From CAYSPG01 sp964432885 (GTDB taxonomy: Bacteria > Bacteroidota > Bacteroidia > AKYH767-A > OLB10): 33,660 bases of DNA. The stretch spans positions 1 to 33,660 of the forward strand of contig CAYSPG010000030.1 in the NCBI GenBank assembly GCA_964432885.1. Reading direction: 5' to 3'. Below the pieces are notes generated by a model that had not been told where the DNA came from, searched no databases, and worked only from the letters and a program-made list of their open reading frames with translations. Below are positions 22,846-30,972 of the stretch, piece after piece. How positions within the stretch are numbered: the first letter of the stretch is position 1; each line of letters starts with the position of its first letter. The position numbers and the translations under genes are program-made.

Positions 22846-25800
22846 TTAATGTTTGATGATTTTTTTTCTCAAAATTTTATCATTACAAATTATCTGCAAC
22901 TCATACACACCGGCAGGATATTTTAAGGTTTGAAGTTTGAGGTTTGAAGTTGAACTTGCTAACGTTTTGTTAAACACAATTTTTCCAAGCACATCCATTA
23001 TCTCAATCCTGTCACCAACTTCAAACTTCAAACCACTAACTTCAAACTGATTTGTAAACGGATTTGGACTTACAAAAATGTTTTGCTCATGCATCTCATC
23101 AATTCCTACAGGACTTACCCACATCGAATCACTAAACGCAACACACCCCAACGAATCAGTTGCTGCTACCATATAATATCCGCTTTGCGAAATAGTAAAT
23201 GTATTTTGTGTTGCTCCAGAAATTACTGCACTGTTTAAATACCATTGATTGCCCGTTGCTGCACTTGATGTAAGCAGATTTCCGTTTTGATTGAATGTTG
23301 GTTTTAGCGGCTCGTCAACAAAAATGGTTTGGGTAATTGTTTGTGAGCATACACTGTTTGTTGTGGTGAGAGTGATAACATGATTGCCTGCACTCAATGT
23401 GTCGGTTGTTATGCTCAAATTATTTCCAACAAAAACACCATCAACAAACCATGATACAAGCATTGGAAATGCAAGCGTTGCTGTTGCAGTAAGTGAATCG
23501 TTTTTGCAAATGCTGGTGTTGTTTACTGTAAGCGTTGCTAATTGTAGTTGGCTGCAATCCTGCAAAGCATTGGTTACAGTATTAGTAACAACAGGCGCGT
23601 TAAAATCAAAAACAATATGAGCAGTGTTGGTAATTACAGTGCCCTGTGCCAAACCCGTTTTTAATTTTATGCGGTACTGCACATAACCATGACTGTGCGG
23701 CTCATCGTTTACACTATCAGGTAAATTAATGTTTGGAAAATTAAACCGCGCTACGTTGCCAATAATTTGTGTAACGGGTTGATGGCTGTAGGCAAGCAAC
23801 TCAAAACTTGTTTCATCCAAATTGCTGTTAAGCGTATCTAAAATATAAATATGCTGCGCAGGTGCATTGCCGGTGTTTTGAAAATTGATGGTGTAGGTTA
23901 GCCATGTTTGTGTTGAATCAAAATTACCAACAGGAAAAACTTGTTTGTCGTTTGGGTCAAAACTGTTTGCAACAGAAAAACATTGCTGCAAATAATTATT
24001 GCTCACATTCAAATCATTTGCAACCGGAGTTACATTAATGGAGAAACAAATTAAATCTCCCATTTGTGCTACCACATCTGTTTGTACAATAATTTTAAAA
24101 TCATTGTTTGCATTTATGTTTCCAAAATCGGCAATGGTGTAAGTAAGTGTATCGCCCGAAACCACAGGAGTAAGCGAACCGGCAGCAGCAGAAACAAAAG
24201 TCGCATTACCAGTTATCTCAACACGCATGGTGCCGCTTACACCTGCTGCACATTGCAAACCATAAAAGTTTGTGATATCACCTGCAAGAAAATTTACTCG
24301 TGCAAAATTTCCCGGAAAAAACATTCCCGAATCTCTTGTTGCTGTTTTTACTCCCACATCAAAACCAGGTTTGCATTGCATACCAAAATCTCTATCGTAA
24401 TGCATGCTATCAAGCGCAGTTAAAACCGAAGTTTGAAAACCTGCAACAGGACACGTTACAAGAACAGGTAAGTTGGTTGTGTCAACTGTGTAGTTGTAAG
24501 TTCCCGTATCGGTATCAAAAGAATATTTTCCATCTGTAATGGTATAGGTTTGTTGCAAAGGAATGCCTGCGCTGTCAAGTAGTAGTTTGACATTTGCCAA
24601 TTGCATTTCGTTATAATCATCAATGCAATTGTTGCTTGAGTCTACAAAAACTTTTCCGCTGATGTTCCAATAGCATGAACAACCGTTGGGGTTGAATAGG
24701 TCGCAGAGTGGGAGGGAAGAAAGAGATGGATTGCTGTTAAGAACATTACCATAATTTGGAATGCAGCCTAATGTAGTGTTACTAAAAAGAAGGAAAAAAA
24801 TTTTCTTTATTTCTGGAAGACAATGAAGGTTTGGGCAGTTACTAATATCCATAAAATTGAGAGAGTCTGGAAGATTAGAAAACCCTTGTAAACTAAAAGA
24901 GTTATTACAGTATAAATTTGTTAGTGTGTTAGGAAGAGAAAGTACACCGTTTATTACATTATATGAGCAGTTCAGAAATTGAAGTGAATTTGGTAATGGA
25001 GGTAGGTTCGAAATCTGATAATTGTGATTAATATCTAAATACTTGATTGAATTTGGAAATGCAGGAAAATTTGGAATAGTAGTACTATAGCATATTAGCG
25101 TATCTAATGAATCAGGAAGAGTGGGTAATGAAGTTAAATATCCATAACCGCAGTGTAAGAATCTTAAAGAATCGGGTAAAACTGGCAAATTTTGAATATG
25201 ATTGAAATAACATGCAAGACTCCTTAATCCATTGGGCAATGAAGGTAAACTTGTTAAAATATTTCCTCCACAACTTAAACTTAAAAGAGAGTTTGGTAAT
25301 TGAGGTAATGTATCAATTGTATAATTTCCATTGACATTTAAAACTTGTAGAAAACTAGGAAGCGATGGTAAACTATCGAGAGAGCATTGTGAGCATGTGA
25401 GTGATGATAAGGACTGAGGCAGCGTTGGTAAAAATTCAATTGGACACTGGTTCGAAGTTAATGCCTTAAGCGTATTTGGCAAAGGGGGAAGGGTTGAAAT
25501 ATTAACATCATCCAGATACAAAAAGATAAGCGAATCCGGAAAGGATGTGAAATTTAGTGATGCTGTATCATGGCTAATGGAAATACTTTTAAGAGAAAGA
25601 GGTAATAATCCAATATGGTTTACAGGAGAATAAATTACACTAAAAGATTCTAAGCTATCAAAGTATTGTAACCCATCTAAGTCTGTCAGGTAAGGGGCAG
25701 AGCCCCCGTTACCGAAATCAAGAAATTTTGTGTTTGTTACCCAAATACTTGTTGTGTCTAATTGACTTCCGCTTACACAAGAACTAAATCCGTTCGAAAC

Positions 25801-25908
25801 TAACCACATACTAAAACTACCGCTTATCGGCACGTACTGCCCGCACCCAACCTCCACCTTCAAAAACAAAACTGCTGCAATAAAAAGTTTGGGTAAAAAT
25901 TTTTTCAT
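22846..25908 (-). CDS. T9SS-secreted protein with YopM-like leucine-rich repeats
   Basis: The 1020-residue protein has a signal peptide (MKKFLPKLFIAAVLFLKVEVGCGQ). Residues about 95-395 are 13 or so repeats of roughly 20-21 residues on the pattern LPxLPxSLxxLxCxxNxL, close to the bacterial LRR type of YopM and IpaH. Then come a Cys-containing cap, an SdrD B-like domain (ISGKVFVDSSNNCIDDYNEMQ), a DUF11-like domain, a DUF7619-like segment (DPNDKQVFPVG through FDFNAPVVTNT), an Ig-like domain, and a type A sorting domain at the end. The last shared segment closely resembles that of the protein at 10516-13749. Export by T9SS is expected. Ligand binding through the LRRs is plausible but not shown. 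Confidence 0.9.
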   Translation of the reverse strand: MKKFLPKLFIAAVLFLKVEVGCGQYVPISGSFSMWLVSNGFSSCVSGSQLDTTSIWVTNTKFLDFGNGGSAPYLTDLDGLQYFDSLESFSVIYSPVNHIGLLPLSLKSISISHDTASLNFTSFPDSLIFLYLDDVNISTLPPLPNTLKALTSNQCPIEFLPTLPQSLSSLTCSQCSLDSLPSLPSFLQVLNVNGNYTIDTLPQLPNSLLSLSCGGNILTSLPSLPNGLRSLACYFNHIQNLPVLPDSLRFLHCGYGYLTSLPTLPDSLDTLICYSTTIPNFPAFPNSIKYLDINHNYQISNLPPLPNSLQFLNCSYNVINGVLSLPNTLTNLYCNNSFSLQGFSNLPDSLNFMDISNCPNLHCLPEIKKIFFLLFSNTTLGCIPNYGNVLNSNPSLSSLPLCDLFNPNGCSCYWNISGKVFVDSSNNCIDDYNEMQLANVKLLLDSAGIPLQQTYTITDGKYSFDTDTGTYNYTVDTTNLPVLVTCPVAGFQTSVLTALDSMHYDRDFGMQCKPGFDVGVKTATRDSGMFFPGNFARVNFLAGDITNFYGLQCAAGVSGTMRVEITGNATFVSAAAGSLTPVVSGDTLTYTIADFGNINANNDFKIIVQTDVVAQMGDLICFSINVTPVANDLNVSNNYLQQCFSVANSFDPNDKQVFPVGNFDSTQTWLTYTINFQNTGNAPAQHIYILDTLNSNLDETSFELLAYSHQPVTQIIGNVARFNFPNINLPDSVNDEPHSHGYVQYRIKLKTGLAQGTVITNTAHIVFDFNAPVVTNTVTNALQDCSQLQLATLTVNNTSICKNDSLTATATLAFPMLVSWFVDGVFVGNNLSITTDTLSAGNHVITLTTTNSVCSQTITQTIFVDEPLKPTFNQNGNLLTSSAATGNQWYLNSAVISGATQNTFTISQSGYYMVAATDSLGCVAFSDSMWVSPVGIDEMHEQNIFVSPNPFTNQFEVSGLKFEVGDRIEIMDVLGKIVFNKTLASSTSNLKLQTLKYPAGVYELQIICNDKILRKKIIKH
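22926..23049. repeat. In-frame inverted repeat inside the sorting-domain coding sequence
   Basis: Segments at 22926-22953 and 23014-23048 are built of GTTTGAAG words and their complements (AACTTCAAAC). The best-aligned part is 17 of 19 bases complementary. They flank about 60 bases within the T9SS domain. On the protein they encode SGLKFEVGD and SNLKLQTLKY. The same words form intergenic inverted repeats at 33022-33090 and 33361-33426. Confidence 0.65.
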
Positions 25909-25928
25909 ACGCGCTTTTTAGTTTATCA

Positions 25929-25997
25929 GCCACTAATTACACGAATTCGCACCTATTAAATACTTTTCAATTAGTGCTAATTCGTGCAATTCGTGGC
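25929..25997. repeat. Intergenic near-palindrome of the GCCAC..GTGGC type
   Basis: A 24-base left arm starting GCCACTAATTACACGAATTC pairs with a right arm ending AATTCGTGGC, with three mismatches. It lies upstream of the LRR gene in a 341-base gap, next to another unrelated near-palindrome at 26080. No promoter or coding signal overlaps it. Confidence 0.75.
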
Positions 25998-26079
25998 AAC
26001 AGTTTTTTGTCTCACCAAATGTATAAAGTTTGAGGCAATAAAAGATTTTTAATTTAAAAAGAAATAGAGCATAAGAAAT

Positions 26080-26164
26080 GGAACACGGATGACGCGGATT
26101 CTGACGGGTTTTCACTGATAAAAAAAATTGTGTAAATCAGTTGCATCCGTGTCGTCTGTGTGCC
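26080..26164. repeat. Intergenic near-palindrome of the ACACGGAT type
   Basis: The left arm (GGAACACGGATGACGCGGAT) pairs with the right arm (ATCCGTGTCGTCTGTGTGCC) with about five mismatches in 24, around an A-rich loop. Short words are repeated in each arm. It directly precedes the promoter of the nucleotidyltransferase pair. Confidence 0.7.
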
Positions 26165-26166
26165 AT

Positions 26167-26197
26167 TTTCTACTGTAAAGTAACTTTTATACTTTTG
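26167..26197 (+). promoter_or_regulatory. Promoter of the nucleotidyltransferase pair
   Basis: TTTC at 26167-26170 (three of four for TTTG) and TACTTTTG at 26190-26197 are 19 bases apart, the Bacteroidota spacing. Transcription would start near 26203, about 46 bases before the ATG at 26250. It begins at the edge of the near-palindrome at 26080-26164. Confidence 0.55.
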
Positions 26198-26249
26198 AAA
26201 AAATCAAATTCATACTTTTATTTTAACTATATCATTGAACTTACATACG

Positions 26250-26486
26250 ATGAATAAGAAAAAAAAGAATTCCCAACCTGATACTGTTAATGAACCATCA
26301 CCGGCTTATAACAGAGTAACGGTAAGTTCGATGCAGCAATCGTATGATGAGGTGCTTTTTTACACAATGAATATGAGCCATGAGGAACGCATGGCTTACT
26401 TGCAGAAATTGCGTGAAATAACTCACGGTACGGATATGACTGAGGAAGAAAAAAAATTCCGCCAAAGCAAAATAAAAGTTGGATGA
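26250..26486 (+). CDS. Small partner protein of the nucleotidyltransferase, antitoxin-like
   Basis: The 78-residue protein is charged and largely helical after a basic, disordered start (MNKKKKNSQPDTVNEPS). The core MSHEERMAYLQKLREITHG resembles the short helical segment seen in small proteins encoded before nucleotidyltransferases in many bacteria. No DNA-binding motif is clear. The ATG at 26250 is preferred over an in-frame TTG five codons upstream. It overlaps the next gene by four bases (ATGA), so the two are translated together. Antitoxin function is inferred from gene order and size, not from a recognised family. Confidence 0.6.
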   Translation: MNKKKKNSQPDTVNEPSPAYNRVTVSSMQQSYDEVLFYTMNMSHEERMAYLQKLREITHGTDMTEEEKKFRQSKIKVG

Positions 26487-26959
26487 AAATTCTTGAGCCG
26501 CTTTTTATTGAAGTTATTGAAAAACTGTTTCAATGCAATGTTGATTTTATTTTAATAGGTGGATATGCCGTAAATTATCACGGCTATGGACGTTACACAG
26601 GTGATATTGATTTTTGGCTAAGAAGTACAGCAGAAAATAAAACAAATTTTTTAAAGGCATTAGAGTTATTAGATAAAGACGTAAGCGATATTGAATCGTT
26701 GAAAGACATTGATTTCAGTCAACCACAGGTAATCAGTATCGGGCAACCTCCTCTTAAAATAGATTTTTTGACCCGGGTTAGCCTCGTTGATTTTGAAGAA
26801 GCATGGCAAAAAAGAAATTGTTTTGAGCTAAAAGAAATGAAGGTGCCTGTTATTGATTACCACAATTTGATTTTAACCAAGTTTAATACAGGTCGTCCAA
26901 AAGATAAACTTGACTTGGATGAACTCCAAAAAATCCATCAGCGTAAAGGCAAATCATAA
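26483..26959 (+). CDS. Nucleotidyltransferase of the MNT/AbiEii/DUF6036 kind
   Basis: The 158-residue protein has the polymerase-beta-type minimal nucleotidyltransferase core: GGYAVNYHGYGRYTGDIDFW with G26, G27 and the metal-binding pair D41 and D43. A third acidic residue is D94 in LKIDFLTR. The C-terminal LILTKFNTGRPKDKLDLDEL is typical of nucleotidyltransferases in toxin-antitoxin-like pairs, where some members modify tRNA or a partner protein. All three carboxylates are present, so it is probably active. It overlaps the upstream small gene by four bases. The target is unknown. Composition is like its neighbours, and no mobile element flanks the pair. Confidence 0.82.
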   Translation: MKILEPLFIEVIEKLFQCNVDFILIGGYAVNYHGYGRYTGDIDFWLRSTAENKTNFLKALELLDKDVSDIESLKDIDFSQPQVISIGQPPLKIDFLTRVSLVDFEEAWQKRNCFELKEMKVPVIDYHNLILTKFNTGRPKDKLDLDELQKIHQRKGKS

Positions 26960-27094
26960 TATCTCCTGTTTAATTAAATTACTTTTTACCATACCAATTT
27001 GTCACTTCAAATTTTTTCTTCTGCAACATTGGCTTTTATTTTAAACGTAGTATGCCATTGTGGCTTTTAAAATGTGTTGGCTTAATAAATGATG

Positions 27095-27180
27095 GGTACG
27101 AATTACGAATCTGTGCGAATTTACGAATGAGAAAATAATAAACCAGATTTGTATATTCGTATCAATTCGTAATTCGTACC
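27095..27180. repeat. Near-palindrome of the GGTACGAATT type upstream of clpB
   Basis: GGTACGAATTACGAAT at 27095-27110 is perfectly complementary to ATTCGTAATTCGTACC at 27165-27180. The interval repeats the word ACGAAT and its complement. It ends two bases before the clpB -7 box, so it could influence clpB transcription. It is similar in build, not in sequence, to the palindromes at 4354, 25929 and 26080. Confidence 0.8.
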
Positions 27181-27182
27181 AA

Positions 27183-27190
27183 TAACTTTG
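27183..27190 (+). promoter_or_regulatory. -7 box directly before clpB
   Basis: TAACTTTG is an exact TAnnTTTG box ending six bases before the ATG at 27197. A start at the normal distance would give a leaderless clpB mRNA. The -33 TTG box is not at the standard spacing; the near-palindrome at 27095-27180 occupies that position. Confidence 0.5.
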
Positions 27191-27196
27191 CACACA

Positions 27197-29812
27197 ATGG
27201 ATTTAAATAAATTAACAATCAAATCGCAAGAGGCTTTGCAACAAGCACAGTTTCTTGCCACCTCAACCGGCAGGCAGTCGGTTGAAACCGGACACATATT
27301 AAAAGCACTTATTGAAGTGGATGAAAATGTTGTACCTTATTTGCTCAAAAAAATAAATGTAAATTTTTCTTCACTCACTAAGGAACTTGATTCCATCATT
27401 AGCAGCTACCCCAAAGTGTCGGGTGGACAAACTTATTTTTCTAACGATGCAAACAATGCTTTGCAAAAAGCATTTACGTTTTTAAAAGATTTTAAAGATG
27501 AATTTGTTTCTATTGAACATATTTTATTGGGCCTGCTTGCCGGAAAAGATAACGTGGCTAAGTTGCTTAAAGATAACGGTTGCTCTGAAAAAGAATTAAA
27601 AAAAGCAATACTTGATTTACGCAAGGGCGAGCGCATTACAAGTGCCAGTGCAGAGGAAACCTACAATGCATTAAATAAATATGCACGCAACTTAAACGAA
27701 CTTGCGCGAAGCGGAAAATTAGACCCCGTTATAGGCCGCGATGAAGAAATAAGAAGAGTGCTGCAAATACTTTCGCGCAGAACAAAAAATAATCCTGTGC
27801 TCATAGGCGAACCCGGTGTAGGTAAAACAGCCATTGCCGAAGGACTTGCGCATCGCATCATTAACGGTGATGTGCCCGAAAACTTAAAATCAAAAATTAT
27901 TTTTTCGCTTGATATGGGTGCGCTTGTTGCCGGGGCAAAATACAAAGGTGAGTTTGAAGAGCGATTAAAAGCAGTAGTTAAAGAAGTGATTAGCGGCCAG
28001 GGCGAAACTGTTTTGTTTATTGACGAAATACACACACTTGTGGGAGCGGGTGGGGGAGAGGGCGCAATGGATGCAGCCAATATTTTAAAACCTGCATTAG
28101 CGAGGGGTGAGCTGCGTGCCATTGGTGCAACCACGTTAAACGAGTATCAAAAATTTATTGAAAAAGACAAAGCGCTTGAAAGACGTTTTCAAAAAGTAAT
28201 GGTGGAAGAACCGGATACTGAATCTGCCATTTCAATCTTGCGTGGACTTAAGGAGCGATATGAAACACATCATAAGGTTCGCATTAAAGACGATGCAATA
28301 ATTGCAGCCGTTGAACTGTCGCAGCGATACATTGCCGACCGTTTTTTACCCGACAAAGCCATTGACTTAATTGACGAAGCTGCAAGTAAGTTGCGGTTAG
28401 AAATGGATAGCGTGCCCGAAGAGTTGGACGAAATCAATCGTAAAATAATGCAACTGGAAATTGAACGCGAAGCGATAAAGAGAGAAAACGACACTAAAAA
28501 AGTAAAAGAGATTAGTGAAGAACTTGCAACGCTAAATGATAATCGAAATCAAATTAAAGCACGCTGGCAAAGCGAAAAAGATGTAGTCGAAAAAATTCAA
28601 TCTATCAAAGAACAAATTGAAAACTTAAAATTAGAAGCCGAACAAGCCGAGCGCGCAGGTGATTATGGTAAGGTTGCCGAAATCCGATACGGAAAAGTAA
28701 AAGATGCCGAAGCAAAACTGGAATCATTGATGAAACAATTGCAGCAGCAGCAATCAAAAGGCGCCATGTTAAAAGAAGAAGTGGATACCGAAGATATTGC
28801 CGATGTTGTTGCACGCTGGACAGGCATTCCTGTAAAGCGTATGTTGCAAAGCGAACGCGAAAAATTGTTGCAGTTAGAAGATGAATTGCACAAGCGGGTA
28901 GTAGGGCAGGATGACGCTATTGAGGCCGTTGCCGATGCAGTGCGCAGAAGCCGCGCAGGCTTGCAGGACATGCGCAAACCCATTGGCAGTTTTATTTTTC
29001 TTGGCAGCACAGGTGTAGGTAAAACAGAACTTGCCAAAGCACTTGCTGAGTTTTTGTTTAATGACGAAAGCAGCATGGTGCGCATTGACATGAGCGAGTA
29101 CCAGGAAAAACACACTGTGTCGCGTTTAATTGGTGCGCCTCCCGGTTATGTTGGGTATGATGAAGGAGGACAACTTACCGAAGCAGTTCGCAGAAGACCC
29201 TATTCAGTAATTCTGTTAGATGAAATTGAAAAAGCACACCCCGATGTTTTTAATATTTTATTGCAAGTGCTTGATGATGGAAGATTAACGGATAACAAAG
29301 GACGCACAGCAAATTTTAAAAACACCATTGTAATAATGACATCAAACATTGGTGCGCACATTATTCAGGAAAGTTTTGAAAACATTACCGATAAAAACCG
29401 TGATGAAGTAATTGCAAAAACCAGAACCAGTGTTTTTGATTTGCTAAAGAAAACCATCAGGCCTGAATTTTTAAACCGCATTGATGAGGTAATAATGTTT
29501 AATCCGCTTACCCGCGAACAGATTGAAGGTATTGTACGCATGCAGTTTAAACAGGCTGCCGATATGCTTGCTAAAAATGACATTCAACTTTCAATAACCG
29601 AAAAAGCAATTGAATGGCTGTCGCAGTTAGGATACGACCCACAGTTTGGAGCACGGCCACTGAAACGTGTGATGCAAAAAAAATTGTTGAACGAATTGTC
29701 GAAGCAAATTCTTGCAGGTGCAATTAATAAGGAAGATGCAATCAGGATAGACCTTGATAAAAACAAAAACTTCGTTTTTAAAAACGAAGTTAGTGATGCA
29801 GTAAAAGTGTAG
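27197..29812 (+). CDS. clpB: ClpB disaggregase (Hsp100)
   Basis: The 871-residue protein has the ClpB layout. The N domain covers 1-145. The first AAA+ domain has Walker A GEPGVGKTAIAEGLA and Walker B VLFIDEIHTLVG. The middle coiled-coil domain (about 400-525, ELATLNDNRNQIKARW to AERAGDYGKVAEIRYGKV) marks ClpB rather than ClpA/ClpC. The second AAA+ domain has GSTGVGKTELAKALAE and VILLDEIEKAHPD, and a C-terminal cap follows. ClpB works with DnaK to pull proteins out of aggregates after heat stress. The ATG at 27197 gives the usual short start MDLNKLTIKSQEALQQAQ; an in-frame TTG three codons upstream overlaps the -7 box. It converges on the sigma factor gene with a 15-base gap. Confidence 0.97.
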   Translation: MDLNKLTIKSQEALQQAQFLATSTGRQSVETGHILKALIEVDENVVPYLLKKINVNFSSLTKELDSIISSYPKVSGGQTYFSNDANNALQKAFTFLKDFKDEFVSIEHILLGLLAGKDNVAKLLKDNGCSEKELKKAILDLRKGERITSASAEETYNALNKYARNLNELARSGKLDPVIGRDEEIRRVLQILSRRTKNNPVLIGEPGVGKTAIAEGLAHRIINGDVPENLKSKIIFSLDMGALVAGAKYKGEFEERLKAVVKEVISGQGETVLFIDEIHTLVGAGGGEGAMDAANILKPALARGELRAIGATTLNEYQKFIEKDKALERRFQKVMVEEPDTESAISILRGLKERYETHHKVRIKDDAIIAAVELSQRYIADRFLPDKAIDLIDEAASKLRLEMDSVPEELDEINRKIMQLEIEREAIKRENDTKKVKEISEELATLNDNRNQIKARWQSEKDVVEKIQSIKEQIENLKLEAEQAERAGDYGKVAEIRYGKVKDAEAKLESLMKQLQQQQSKGAMLKEEVDTEDIADVVARWTGIPVKRMLQSEREKLLQLEDELHKRVVGQDDAIEAVADAVRRSRAGLQDMRKPIGSFIFLGSTGVGKTELAKALAEFLFNDESSMVRIDMSEYQEKHTVSRLIGAPPGYVGYDEGGQLTEAVRRRPYSVILLDEIEKAHPDVFNILLQVLDDGRLTDNKGRTANFKNTIVIMTSNIGAHIIQESFENITDKNRDEVIAKTRTSVFDLLKKTIRPEFLNRIDEVIMFNPLTREQIEGIVRMQFKQAADMLAKNDIQLSITEKAIEWLSQLGYDPQFGARPLKRVMQKKLLNELSKQILAGAINKEDAIRIDLDKNKNFVFKNEVSDAVKV
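29768..29791. repeat. Perfect 24-bp palindrome within the end of clpB
   Basis: AACTTCGTTTTT is followed immediately by AAAAACGAAGTT, giving a 24-bp perfect palindrome about 20 bases before the clpB stop. It encodes KNFVFKNEV. In RNA it would form a hairpin with a tight loop and could act as a 3' stabiliser or as part of a two-way terminator between the convergent clpB and sigma factor genes. Confidence 0.7.
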
Positions 29813-29827
29813 TTAAGTTAAGGGCTG

Positions 29828-30691
29828 TTATCCTAAGTATGTTTTTAAAACCTTGCTTCGCGAGGTATGCTTTAATCTACGAATCGCTTTTTCTTTAATC
29901 TGGCGCACGCGCTCACGTGTAAGTTCAAAGCGGTCGCCAATTTCTTCCAGCGTCATAGCGGGTTCAGGGGTAAGACCAAAGTATAGTTTTATTATTTCGG
30001 CTTCTTTTACGGTCAGCGTTTTTAAGGCGCGCTCTATTTCGCGTTTTAATGATTCCGACATCAATGCCACCTCAGGGCTGTAGCGCTCTTCGTTTGGTAT
30101 CAAATCCAGCAGGCTTCCGTCTTCACCCTGCAATAAAGGTGCGTCCATGCTTACGTGCCTTCCGCTGCTGCGCATGGTATCGTTTATATCGTTAAGCGAA
30201 AGTTTAAGCACATCAGCAATTTCGTGGTTTGATGGTTCGCGTTCAAAATCCTGCTCAAGTTGTGCGTAGGCTTTGTTAATTTTATTAATAAACCCGATTT
30301 TGTTTAGCGGCAGGCGCACTATACGGCTTTGCTCGGCCAGCGCCTGCAGTATGCTTTGGCGTATCCACCACACTGCGTAAGAAATAAACTTAAAACCTCT
30401 GGTTTCGTCAAAGCGGTAAGCTGCTTTTATCAGTCCCAGGTTGCCTTCGTTAATTAAATCGCCCAATGTTAACCCCTGGTTTTGGTATTGCTTGGCCACT
30501 GATACCACAAAGCGAAGGTTGGCTTTGGTAAGTTTTTCGAGGGCGCTTTGGTCGCCTTTTTTTATAAGCCGTGCATACTTTATTTCATCCTCAATAGCCA
30601 GCAATGGCACTTTGCCTATCTCGCTCAGGTATTTGTCAAGCGAGTAGGTTTCGCGGTTAGTTACTTGTTTTACTATTTTTAACTGACGCAT
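29828..30691 (-). CDS. rpoD: RNA polymerase primary sigma factor (RpoD/SigA, short Bacteroidota form)
   Basis: The 287-residue protein has sigma-70 region 1.2 (YSLDKYLSEIGKVPLL), region 2 (LVSVAKQYQNQGL, DLINEGNLGLIKAAYRFD, FKFISYAVWWIRQSI), region 3 and region 4 with the helix-turn-helix (TLEEIGDRFELTRERVRQI). Region 1.1 and the non-conserved insertion of E. coli RpoD are missing, as is normal for the main sigma of Bacteroidota, which recognises TTTG and TAnnTTTG boxes. Length fits this group exactly. The ATG gives MRQLKIVKQVTNRETYS, the standard N-terminus. It directs transcription of housekeeping genes. Confidence 0.96.
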   Translation of the reverse strand: MRQLKIVKQVTNRETYSLDKYLSEIGKVPLLAIEDEIKYARLIKKGDQSALEKLTKANLRFVVSVAKQYQNQGLTLGDLINEGNLGLIKAAYRFDETRGFKFISYAVWWIRQSILQALAEQSRIVRLPLNKIGFINKINKAYAQLEQDFEREPSNHEIADVLKLSLNDINDTMRSSGRHVSMDAPLLQGEDGSLLDLIPNEERYSPEVALMSESLKREIERALKTLTVKEAEIIKLYFGLTPEPAMTLEEIGDRFELTRERVRQIKEKAIRRLKHTSRSKVLKTYLG

Positions 30692-30972
30692 AATATATTC
30701 TTATCAGCCTTGTGTAACGCATCGGCTGTGCTTATGTTACGTGAAACTAAAAATCAAAATGTAAGAAAATGGGAAGTTGTTTGCAGTTTGTTCCTGCTTC
30801 CACCTCACAGGTCGTTTCGTTTTATTGCGAAACCCCAATCAGTGATTTTAAAAAATAAAAAATCAACTTAGTGCTTAATGAGAACCTGGCAGATGCGCAA
30901 AATGGCTAAACGAGCAGGTGAAAATAAATTACATTTATTATTGCCTTTAATTTCCAATTTCCCAAATCCCTC
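30692..30972. other. Divergent spacer between rpoD and the DUF2461 gene
   Basis: The 281-base spacer holds a hairpin (GTTTCG at 30814-30819 with CGAAAC at 30828-30833). It also has a near-match to the -7 box on the minus strand (TACATTTTG, one base too long) that could serve rpoD. No conserved RNA is recognised. A short open frame from 30878 runs into the DUF2461 gene in another frame and is not supported. Confidence 0.35.

Noticed and set aside
24720..25700. Region of the LRR repeats as a DNA tandem repeat or CRISPR-like array
   Set aside because: The periodicity is at the protein level (about 60-65 bases) with heavily diverged DNA, as expected of old leucine-rich repeats.
27661..29115. Long open frames opposite clpB
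   Set aside because: They are antisense shadows of a strongly conserved gene, rich in Ser and Leu with no domain signal.
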